Source: a bacterium
GTDB lineage: Bacteria; CSSED10-310; JAJRTK01
DNA length: 13,112 nucleotides
Reading direction: 5' to 3'
NCBI GenBank assembly: GCA_024278345.1
Contig: JAJRTK010000418.1
Location: 1-13,112 of the forward strand
Made by a program: the position numbers and the translations under genes
Shown here: positions 1 through 5,538 of the stretch, piece by piece
How positions within the stretch are numbered: the stretch's first letter is position 1
How the letters are laid out: each line of letters starts with the position of its first letter
The notes under the pieces: model-generated
The model's input: the letters and a program-made list of their open reading frames with translations, nothing else
Databases searched by the model: none
Told to the model about the DNA's origin: nothing

Positions 1-825
1 CCTATCAGATCCGGTTTACAAGTTCACGCCCTACAGGAACCCACCGTTCAAGTGCGTGAATCCCGTCCGGCACGCCACCGGCAAGATGCCGGTGCCACCA
101 GGGCGACGAAGATAATTGTAAAGCAAAAACACGGCATTTTGATAGGTGCCGCCGGAGGAACGGCAACTGTCTCGGCAACCGCCTCGGCACCGGTCGCGGA
201 ACCCGCCGAACAGGAGCCAGCCGTAGCGTCGCCCCGTGAAGGAGCGGGAAGGGGAGCCAGGCGATCCGTGGGTACGGTCAATGGCGTGGCAACCGCGCTG
301 CCCATTGACCACGGGGAAGCGGAGCGTGGTACCGCCACGGCGGAGCAGTCCCCAAAGCCGGATGCCCGTGGCCTGGCGGTCTTGGAGTTGGTTTGCAGGC
401 GTCTGGAGGGGATGGAGGATGTGTCTCCCTCCACCATCACTGCCCTGCAGAGTGCCGGCGTGGCGACGATGGGGCCGACGACCCGATTGATGCTCGATTC
501 AAGGGCCTACCACCAGCAGCGGCAACTGGAAGAGCAGAAAGATGCCATAAGAGAGGCGCTTGCGGCAGAGCTGGGAGTCGGGGAAGTGCATCTTTCCGTG
601 GAGGTCGTGGAGAATCCCGGTCCGACTCTTGTGGAGCGTTATCGGGAGGCCAGGCGACAGCTCGAAAAACGCTGGATCAAGTTGGCCCGGTCGTTGGGAG
701 GTATTCGCACTTGCCTGGAAGTCTTCGAAGGCGGCAAGTTGATGGGGGTCACGGCGCTGGATGAGGGCGCGAGCAGGAGCGTTGAGATCCCTTCCGGATT
801 GGCTGGCTTCGGCGGTGGCGCCTGA
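1..825 (+). CDS. dnaX: DNA polymerase III subunit gamma/tau, C-terminal part (5' end outside window)
   Basis: The reading frame is open from the first base with no upstream stop, so the gene enters from the left and the GTG at 52 is not a real start. DnaX forms the clamp-loader ATPase (gamma) and the tau scaffold that links clamp loader, helicase and polymerase; only tail sequence is visible here. Roughly the first 115 codons are low-complexity linker rich in Ala, Glu, Gly and Thr. From about base 355 the protein looks folded and resembles the tau/gamma C-terminal domain: a helix containing EEQKDAIREALAAELG, a strand GEVHLSVEV, and a closing helix-strand with TCLEVFEGGKLMGV, similar to the family's usual ending. 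The ATPase domain cannot be seen. The identification rests on this tail plus the ybaB and recR genes downstream, the standard dnaX-ybaB-recR order. The linker carries a dispersed-repeat-like palindrome at 76-94. The tail is divergent, so the call is likely, not certain. Confidence 0.65.
   Translation, partial: PIRSGLQVHALQEPTVQVRESRPARHRQDAGATRATKIIVKQKHGILIGAAGGTATVSATASAPVAEPAEQEPAVASPREGAGRGARRSVGTVNGVATALPIDHGEAERGTATAEQSPKPDARGLAVLELVCRRLEGMEDVSPSTITALQSAGVATMGPTTRLMLDSRAYHQQRQLEEQKDAIREALAAELGVGEVHLSVEVVENPGPTLVERYREARRQLEKRWIKLARSLGGIRTCLEVFEGGKLMGVTALDEGASRSVEIPSGLAGFGGGA
76..94. repeat. Palindromic dispersed-repeat unit (GTGILPV type) inside dnaX
   Basis: Perfect inverted repeat CACCGGCA / TGCCGGTG with a 3-base loop (arms 76-83 and 87-94). 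On the minus strand one frame reads GTGILPV and on the plus strand the dnaX frame reads RQDAGAT. I recognise these peptide signatures from interspersed palindromic repeats in several high-GC environmental phyla; this is pattern recognition, not a database result. The bases just after it (about 105-150) are AT-richer than the surroundings. The element keeps the dnaX frame open. Confidence 0.5.
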
Positions 826-934
826 CGAAGGCTCCTGGTATGATTCCGTCTCTTGAGCGGCCAGCCGGATTTTCGGTGGTGGCGCGTTTATTGGGCATGG
901 AGTGTGGATCCCGGGCGATGATGGGCGGACGGCG

Positions 935-967
935 GCGGACGCGGGGAACTCGCGCCGCGGACGCGGG
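935..967. repeat. 11-bp direct repeat upstream of ybaB
   Basis: GCGGACGCGGG occurs at 935-945 and again at 957-967, starts 22 bp apart (about two helical turns), in the 178-bp dnaX-ybaB gap just before the ybaB ribosome-binding site. A 6-bp stem GCGGCG/CGCCGC (932-937 with 953-958) is also possible. In such GC-rich sequence this may be chance. No other feature was seen in this gap. Confidence 0.3.
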
Positions 968-988
968 TCGGTGCCGACATCCCCAATT

Positions 989-995
989 GGAGGAG
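989..995 (+). promoter_or_regulatory. Ribosome-binding site of ybaB
   Basis: GGAGGAG lies 8 bases before the ATG at 1004. It fixes the start there rather than at upstream in-frame starts, which would add 34 residues foreign to the family. Confidence 0.8.
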
Positions 996-1003
996 TTGAT
1001 TCG

Positions 1004-1306
1004 ATGCAGCTCAACAAGATGATGAAGCAAGCCAAGAAGATGATGGCCGACATGGCTCGCACGAAGGAGGAGCTGGCGCGTTTGAGCGTGGAAGCCACTG
1101 CCGGCGGGGGGATGGTGACGGTGCAGGTTTCGGGGGATCAGAAGCTCTTGGGCATCAAGATCGACCCCCAGTGTGTCGATCCGGAAGATGTGGAGATGCT
1201 GGAGGATCTGGTTCTTGCCGCGGTGAACGACGGGCTGAGGCAGGCGGAAAAGCTGGCTCAGCAAGAGATGGGCAAGTACACGGCTGGTTTGAACCTGCCC
1301 TTCTGA
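1004..1306 (+). CDS. ybaB: YbaB/EbfC family nucleoid-associated DNA-binding protein
   Basis: A 100-residue protein, the normal size for this family of small dimeric DNA-binding proteins that associate with the nucleoid. It opens with a basic, Met-rich helix (MQLNKMMKQAKKMM). A glycine-rich turn leads into two strands (MVTVQVSGDQKLLGIKIDP), and the protein ends in a long helix with EDLVLAAVNDGLRQAEKL and the family-typical TAGLNLPF tail. The ATG at 1004 is chosen because of its GGAGGAG site and because the family begins at this Met. It sits 178 bp after dnaX and 58 bp before recR on the same strand, and in many bacteria is co-transcribed with both. Its exact cellular role is unsettled even in well-studied species; a link to recR-dependent repair is suggested mainly by gene order. 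Confidence 0.93.
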   Translation: MQLNKMMKQAKKMMADMARTKEELARLSVEATAGGGMVTVQVSGDQKLLGIKIDPQCVDPEDVEMLEDLVLAAVNDGLRQAEKLAQQEMGKYTAGLNLPF

Positions 1307-1351
1307 TCCTGGGGATCTCATCACGGATCGCCGCAGGGCAAGCTGAGCTTT

Positions 1352-1359
1352 GGAGGAGG
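1352..1359 (+). promoter_or_regulatory. Ribosome-binding site of recR
   Basis: GGAGGAGG ends 5 bases before the GTG at 1365. It overlaps the alternative TTG at 1350, so a start at 1350 would place the Shine-Dalgarno inside the coding sequence. This decides for 1365. Confidence 0.75.
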
Positions 1360-1364
1360 CGCTG

Positions 1365-1961
1365 GTGGTTTCGCCGGTCATACAAAACCTCGTGAACCGT
1401 TTGCGCCGTTTGCCGGGCATCGGTACGCGGTCCGCGGAGCGGATCGTCTTCCATCTGATGGCGGCCCAAGGGGGCGAAATTGCGGCGTTGGCGGACTCCT
1501 TGACGGAGCTTGGAGAGCGGATCTGCACGTGCGGGATCTGCGGAAACCTCAGCGACTCCGACCCCTGCCCTGTTTGTGGCAATCCCGAGCGGGAAAGAGA
1601 GATTATCTGCGTCGTGGAACAGGTGGAAGATCTCTATGCCATCGAGCGGAGCTCTCAGTATCGGGGGCTCTATCACGTGCTTGGCGGAGTTCTTTCGCCC
1701 ATCGCCGGGATCGGCCCCAACGAGCTCTCCATCGGCAAACTGGTGGAACGGGTGCGGCACAAGGGGGTCCGGGAGCTTATTGTGGCCACGAACACGAGTA
1801 CGGAGGGAGAAGCGACGGCTCTCTACTTGGTTCATGTCTTCAAGGAAGATAGAGTCCGTCTGACTCGAATCGCCCATGGGATTCCCGTGGGTGGGCATCT
1901 GAGCTATGTGGATTCCGGGACGATGGCCAAGGCGCTAGAGGGGCGAAGGCCCCTGAGTTAA
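1365..1961 (+). CDS. recR: Recombination mediator protein RecR
   Basis: A 198-residue protein, the usual RecR length. RecR forms a ring-shaped clamp that acts with RecO (and RecF) to load RecA on SSB-coated gaps. Visible in order: a helix-hairpin-helix with LRRLPGIGTRSAERIVFHL (about residues 13-31), a C4 zinc finger C-x2-C-x8-C-x2-C (about residues 56-71), then the Toprim domain starting at ICVVEQVEDLYAIE, with ATNTSTEGEATALY and the C-terminal HGIPVGG motif. No key residue appears to be missing. The GTG at 1365 is preferred over TTG at 1350 because of the strong GGAGGAGG site and because known RecR proteins begin just before this SPxxxxL segment. The stop codon shares the palindrome TTAA with the stop of the convergent minus-strand gene, so no intergenic space follows. 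Confidence 0.97.
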   Translation: MVSPVIQNLVNRLRRLPGIGTRSAERIVFHLMAAQGGEIAALADSLTELGERICTCGICGNLSDSDPCPVCGNPEREREIICVVEQVEDLYAIERSSQYRGLYHVLGGVLSPIAGIGPNELSIGKLVERVRHKGVRELIVATNTSTEGEATALYLVHVFKEDRVRLTRIAHGIPVGGHLSYVDSGTMAKALEGRRPLS

Positions 1962-1977
1962 GATCGGTCTCTTCTTT
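1939..1977. terminator. Possible hairpin terminator at the recR convergent junction
   Basis: A perfect 6-bp stem AGGGGC/GCCCCT with loop GAAG (1939-1954) lies in the last codons of recR, and a T-rich run (TCTTCTTTTT, ending about 1977) follows. The run starts about 15 bases after the stem, further than in a textbook Rho-independent terminator. The same stem would form in minus-strand transcripts just after that gene's stop, but without a T-run. As the genes overlap, any terminator must lie within coding sequence. Confidence 0.3.
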
Positions 1978-3694
1978 TTCCCGGTAGCAGGGCCGTGGCG
2001 GTCAATAGGAGCAGGAAAAAGGCCAGGAGGCCGCTTCGAATGGGGACGTTGAGGACTGGTTCCAAGAAGAGGTAGAACCGCGTGGCGTTGTCGGGGCAAG
2101 TGCCGTTCGTTGCGGTGACGATGGCTTCCCAGGTTCCTTCGAGAGGGTTGTCGATGAAGAGGCTTTTTTCCTGGAGCTCGAAGGCGTAACTGCCGTTTGT
2201 CGTGGCGTCGGGGCGGGTCACGGTGAGAGTGAGATCGCAGGGGACGCGGCGGTTGTCAAGAAGCTGGTATCGGACCTCTAGGGCGCGATGGCCACGGCGG
2301 TTGATATTGGTTTGGAGCAGGAAGGGGAGATCGTCGAAGACCACGCTGAACGGGGTAGGCGTCTGTGTGGGAGTGGGCGTGTGCGTCGGCGTGTGAGTGA
2401 AGGTCGGCGTGGGGGTGCGGGTAGGCGTCGGAGTGATGGTGGGTGTCAGGGTTGGTGTTGGCGTCGGTTTTCGGAAATAGAAGGAGTTGAAGAAGATGGA
2501 ATTCCTGCCCTTGTCGGAATAGGCGAAGAAGACGCGCTCTCCTGTGACGGCCAGGGCCGGGGCTTCGGCATCTTGACTGTTGGGCGCGTACGGCAGCTCG
2601 TAGGGGCCTCGGAAGAGCTCGGCGCCATCCAGGCGATAGGTGTATTGGATCTTGCCCCGCCCTTTGGAGTCCCAGTCGTCGAAGGCCATGAAAACATGGC
2701 CTTCAGGTGTGAGGACAATGGGGACAAGCCCAGCCCTGCTGGTGACGTCGTGGCGGATGGACTTCTGCTCGATGAGTTCCCCCGTGTTTCGGTCGAATCG
2801 GAAGTAACCGATGTCTCGGGGGGGGACGTCGGCCGCTTGCCGGAGCGTGGACACGGCGGCGATATGGACGATGCGGCTGTCGCGCGGGTCCAGGGCAATG
2901 TGGCTGGCGCCGATGTCGTCTCGGAGGATGGAAGAGCTGTACCGAATGTCATTGCTGATCCAGTCGGGCTTCGTGTAGTTGAAGTAATAGGCGACGCCGA
3001 AGCGAGCGATGGCGTGAAGACCGTTTGGACCGGAAATGGCATCGACGTTGGCCAGGCCTCGGTGATGAATCCGCGTCATGGACTGGATGGAAATCTGGTC
3101 GGGTCCCGTGTTCAGTGATAAATCGTAGAGAGCATCGCAGTAGATCACTTCGGAACAAGAGGGCGGGTTCTCCACGTTTTGGAGCAAGAAGGCGATGATG
3201 TGCATCCGGTCGCCCTGGGGCTCGTAGGCCACGGCCAAGTCTTCGATGAAAATAGGCAGATCAAGCTTCTTCCGCGTGGCGAACGACGTGCCGTCGTGAG
3301 CGCGCCCCACAACGTAGATCTCGTTGATTCCCTGGGTCCGCGTCGGTGTGCCGCCCCAGGCGATCCATACCGTTCCCGCCGGATCCATCGCCATCCTGGG
3401 CTGGTTGAGATCCCGGTTGATGGACACTTTGGAATTGGAGTCGTTCAACTTTTTCGCCGCACCCCAACTCGTGCCGTCGAAGAACCTGTAGAAAAGGTTA
3501 TCGCTCTTGCGGTAGACCATGTGGACTCGGCCGATCCCGTCACTGACGATCTGGACCGACACGCCGTTGGTGCCGATCTCCATTTCTTCTCCGAACTCCA
3601 GGTCAAGAGCTTGCGCCGAAGAGCCGAAGAGCATCATCAGGCCGAAGGCAGTCAAGAGGCGAAAGGCAATAAGACGTTGCAGGACGTGAAGCAT
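1958..3694 (-). CDS. Exported beta-propeller-like protein with Pro-Thr linker and C-terminal membrane anchor
   Basis: 578 residues, family not recognised with certainty. The N-terminus is a signal peptide: basic start, hydrophobic LLTAFGLMMLFG, cleavage after SAQA (about residue 29). Residues about 35-405 repeat short beta-strand units with 'G-x-V-x-M-V/W-I-A-W' and 'dG-x-x-W' patterns, as in sialidase/BNR-like beta-propellers, but no Asp-box set or catalytic residues are clear. Residues about 409-448 are a Pro-Thr-rich linker. A beta-sandwich-like domain follows, ending LEGTWEAIV and resembling Ig or pre-peptidase C-terminal modules. The last 29 residues are a hydrophobic helix plus a basic tail (GKRRDRS), like a membrane anchor or sorting signal. 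ATG 3694 is chosen over ATG 3754 because it has AGGAA 8 bases upstream and starts at the signal peptide. The stop overlaps recR's stop. It lies 118 bp after the amrB-like gene on the same strand, but no functional link is evident. Confidence 0.85.
   Translation of the reverse strand: MLHVLQRLIAFRLLTAFGLMMLFGSSAQALDLEFGEEMEIGTNGVSVQIVSDGIGRVHMVYRKSDNLFYRFFDGTSWGAAKKLNDSNSKVSINRDLNQPRMAMDPAGTVWIAWGGTPTRTQGINEIYVVGRAHDGTSFATRKKLDLPIFIEDLAVAYEPQGDRMHIIAFLLQNVENPPSCSEVIYCDALYDLSLNTGPDQISIQSMTRIHHRGLANVDAISGPNGLHAIARFGVAYYFNYTKPDWISNDIRYSSSILRDDIGASHIALDPRDSRIVHIAAVSTLRQAADVPPRDIGYFRFDRNTGELIEQKSIRHDVTSRAGLVPIVLTPEGHVFMAFDDWDSKGRGKIQYTYRLDGAELFRGPYELPYAPNSQDAEAPALAVTGERVFFAYSDKGRNSIFFNSFYFRKPTPTPTLTPTITPTPTRTPTPTFTHTPTHTPTPTQTPTPFSVVFDDLPFLLQTNINRRGHRALEVRYQLLDNRRVPCDLTLTVTRPDATTNGSYAFELQEKSLFIDNPLEGTWEAIVTATNGTCPDNATRFYLFLEPVLNVPIRSGLLAFFLLLLTATALLPGKRRDRS
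2352..2470 (-). repeat. Degenerate Pro-Thr codon repeat (linker)
   Basis: About 40 codons alternating mostly Pro and Thr (PTPTPTLTPTITPTPT and similar), forming an extended, probably glycosylated or cell-wall-spanning linker between the propeller-like domain and the C-terminal beta-sandwich. The DNA is a degenerate 6-bp tandem repeat; such tracts often vary in length between strains and are hard to assemble from short reads. Confidence 0.85.
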
Positions 3695-3812
3695 GGCATC
3701 GGTTCCTGATGGGAGCCGTAGGGCGTTGTGATGGTATGGCGGATTTCGGGGCATCCCGGTTTCAAGGAGGGAGCGGGACTATAACAGAGGATGATTCACC
3801 GAGGCGAACGCT

Positions 3813-5162
3813 TCATTCCGCCCCGGGGAAGACTATCGAAGCGAAGCTCACGATGGAGGCGGTGACGGGATCGTCGGCCTGGTCATACGCCAACAGCCGT
3901 CCCCGCCCGGAGTCAGCCATGCAGCGGAGAAGCAAGTAAATAGAGGAGAGGCCGCAAATCTGTCGCCGGTCACCATCCTTGGCCACCATCTGAAAAAAGG
4001 CGGCGGCATTTCCTTCCAGGACCGGTTCCAGGGTCTTGAGATCCTCTTCCCTTGTCCACTTTCGCTGCCTGTCATCCACGGGCATGGAGTCGCCATACCG
4101 GGGCCCAATGTGGCTGAGATCGACGCCGCCTATTAGACAGGTGGCGACTTCTCCGGTTTCCGCCAGCGCTGACCGGACGGCTGTCACGAATTGTTCCACC
4201 CGGGCGTCGGAACGAGGGGCCTGCCTCGCCAGGATGAAATCGTGGAACGAACCACACAGAATGGGCACGATCTGGACCTCGCGCTTTCCTGTGAAAAGGT
4301 GAGCCAGGTAAAGAGCCTGGAATTCGATGGAGTACTCCGCGCGATGGGCCATCTCTCCAGCGTAGAGATCGAAGTCAAGCCGTTTCTGGATGCGGTCCAG
4401 GAAGTCCCTATCGCAGGGGAGGGTTCCCAAAGGTGTCTCGAAATCCTTAGCCGTTGCCGCCAAAAGGTGCCCGGGCTCCAGGGAGTGTCCGGTGCCGAAG
4501 ATGATGAAGCGCCGAACCTTCGGATCGAGGCTGATTTGGCGATAGGTCCGGGCGAAGAGGCGCCCGCCACGAGGAAGATCGATATGGGGGGCAAGGGCCG
4601 CGACGACGCGCTGTGTCGTCTCAAACGCGGGCCGACCCCCCGACGCTTCGTAGTGGCCCTCGAGCATCTCGCGCAATTCGCCGGGGTTCGCTGGGTAGGC
4701 GTTGTCAGCCAGGGCAGCCGGTCGAAAAGGAGCCTCTTGGTAGATCTGAAGGAGCTCCGCCTGGCGTGCCGCGGCGCGGGGACTGTCCAGGAAGTAGCCT
4801 GCGTCGAGCTGGGCCACGAGCTCCTGCAATTGTCGGAACGTCAACGAATGGGCCGTACGCCGGGTCAGGGCGGAGTAAATTTGCGAGAGCGCCCGCGTTC
4901 CATCCATGAGAGCCAGTGCTGATAACATGGGCTCAAAAATGACGATGAGCTGCTCGGTGAGGCCGCCGGGGTCTTTCAGGCAGACCCCTCTCCGGCCGGA
5001 ATCTTGGACCGGGAAGGCTTCAAGTGCGCGCAGGCAAGGCTTGAGAGGTTGTTCCACGGAAGGGTCCAGGTTGAAAAAAAGGCGACGCTGGCCAATTTCT
5101 AGAGGTGGCACTCGCCGCTTTTGGACGTTTTCGAGTAAAGTCTGGCGGATTCCACACAGCAC
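3813..5162 (-). CDS. amrB: MEMO-like protein, AmmeMemoRadiSam system protein B, with N-terminal extension
   Basis: 449 residues. From about residue 146 the sequence follows the MEMO family: FRPAALADNAYPANPGELR, then APHID (His193), a strand FIIFGTGHS (His226), AEYSIEFQALYLAHLF, VPILCGSF and GGVDLSHIGPRYGD (His351). This is the fold related to class III extradiol dioxygenases. In bacteria it co-occurs with an AMMECR1-like protein and a radical SAM enzyme (AmmeMemoRadiSam); the pathway is unknown. Residues about 40-130 are an extra domain. It has LRALEAFPVQ, LKDPGGL and then LMDGTRALSQI ... LVAQLDAGYFLDSP, resembling PqqD-like or winged-helix 'peptide-binding' modules; this is inference. Neither partner gene is in the window. 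The start is uncertain: GTG 5162 has an in-frame stop just upstream at 5172-5174 and no clear ribosome-binding site, and GTG 5111 is an alternative. The downstream neighbour is the propeller-like gene. A candidate promoter lies at 5179-5207. Confidence 0.87.
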   Translation of the reverse strand: MLCGIRQTLLENVQKRRVPPLEIGQRRLFFNLDPSVEQPLKPCLRALEAFPVQDSGRRGVCLKDPGGLTEQLIVIFEPMLSALALMDGTRALSQIYSALTRRTAHSLTFRQLQELVAQLDAGYFLDSPRAAARQAELLQIYQEAPFRPAALADNAYPANPGELREMLEGHYEASGGRPAFETTQRVVAALAPHIDLPRGGRLFARTYRQISLDPKVRRFIIFGTGHSLEPGHLLAATAKDFETPLGTLPCDRDFLDRIQKRLDFDLYAGEMAHRAEYSIEFQALYLAHLFTGKREVQIVPILCGSFHDFILARQAPRSDARVEQFVTAVRSALAETGEVATCLIGGVDLSHIGPRYGDSMPVDDRQRKWTREEDLKTLEPVLEGNAAAFFQMVAKDGDRRQICGLSSIYLLLRCMADSGRGRLLAYDQADDPVTASIVSFASIVFPGAE

Positions 5163-5178
5163 GCTGTAGGCTCAAGGA

Positions 5179-5207
5179 AAGGTAGACGGAAAGACCGCCT
5201 CTTTCAA
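5179..5207 (-). promoter_or_regulatory. Candidate sigma70-type promoter of the amrB-like gene
   Basis: On the minus strand TTGAAA (5207-5202, 5 of 6 to TTGACA) and TACCTT (5184-5179, 3 of 6 to TATAAT) are separated by 17 bases. Transcription would start about ten bases before the GTG at 5162, giving an almost leaderless message, or a leader of about 60 bases if GTG 5111 is the true start. The -10 match is weak. Confidence 0.3.
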
Positions 5208-5319
5208 CCCAAGACGGATTTGCCGCGAGGGCTTCAGGTTCCGACACTGTTGGCGGCGACCTGTTGTCTCCGGCTTTCTTGGGGGTCCAAGCGTGCTAGC
5301 GTCCATCTTGGCCGTTCTT

Positions 5320-5366
5320 GGTGCAGGACGCGGATGACGCGTTTTCCTGCCCCCGTTTTTTTCTTT
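5320..5366 (+). terminator. Rho-independent terminator with no gene upstream on its strand
   Basis: Stem GCAGG (5323-5327) plus ACGCG (5328-5332), loop GATGA, then CGCGT (5338-5342), a 3-base TTT bulge and CCTGC (5346-5350). That is ten pairs, seven or eight of them G-C. Two more G-C pairs (5320-5321 with 5352-5353) extend it past one mismatch. Two bases later comes TTTTTTTCTTT (5356-5366). On the opposite strand no T-run follows, so it works only for plus-strand RNA. It lies 172 bases before the start at 5539, so it would end a short RNA initiated in 5163-5310 or attenuate a leader of the downstream gene. Confidence 0.6.
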
Positions 5367-5525
5367 GTGTTGCGTTCCGCTCCCATCGGGCGCCGTCCGA
5401 CGCCCGCTGTTCGCCCTTTTTGCCCCTCTTGTCATCGGTTGCCCGAAAGATGGACAACCCCCAATCCTTGCTCCAAGCTCGTCGGCAGGGGGCCTGACCT
5501 TCCAGGGAGCGGCCGAACCGTCATC

Positions 5526-5530
5526 GGGAG
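5526..5530 (+). promoter_or_regulatory. Ribosome-binding site of the beta-helix gene
   Basis: GGGAG 8 bases before the TTG at 5539. It supports that start over TTG 5365, which has no such site, and is better spaced than the CAAGG before ATG 5563. Confidence 0.5.
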
Positions 5531-5538
5531 ATGCATCG

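Larger units (their letters stand above)
5163..5538. other. Divergent intergenic region with orphan hairpins
   Basis: 376 bases between the divergent amrB-like and beta-helix genes. The contents I can support are a candidate minus-strand promoter (5179-5207), a plus-strand terminator (5320-5366), and a second weaker hairpin region. In the latter, CGGGCG (5387-5392) pairs with CGCCCG (5401-5406), or GGGCG (5388-5392) can instead pair with CGCCC (5412-5416), directly followed by five T. I find no known riboswitch consensus, tRNA or small protein. A convincing plus-strand promoter was not found. Confidence 0.6.

Noticed and set aside
224-241. 17 of 19 match between bases near 223-241 in the dnaX linker and 12808-12826
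   Set aside because: A match this short is expected about once by chance when a 13-kb window is compared with itself, so it is not evidence of a second repeat family member.
749-1582. 277-codon minus-strand frame opposite ybaB and recR
   Set aside because: Antisense to two confidently identified genes, with no domain or ribosome-binding site support.
2288-3118. 276-codon plus-strand frame opposite the propeller-like gene
   Set aside because: Its apparent content (VRRRV, GGAGRRR runs) is the complement of the Pro-Thr repeat and propeller codons; no independent support.
5365-5538. Upstream extension of the beta-helix protein starting at TTG 5365, with a lipobox-like VIGC after a hydrophobic stretch
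   Set aside because: A lipoprotein signal does not fit a nucleotidyltransferase/beta-helix protein. The TTG has no ribosome-binding site and lies in the T-tract of the 5320-5366 terminator, and GGGAG plus TTG 5539 gives a better start.
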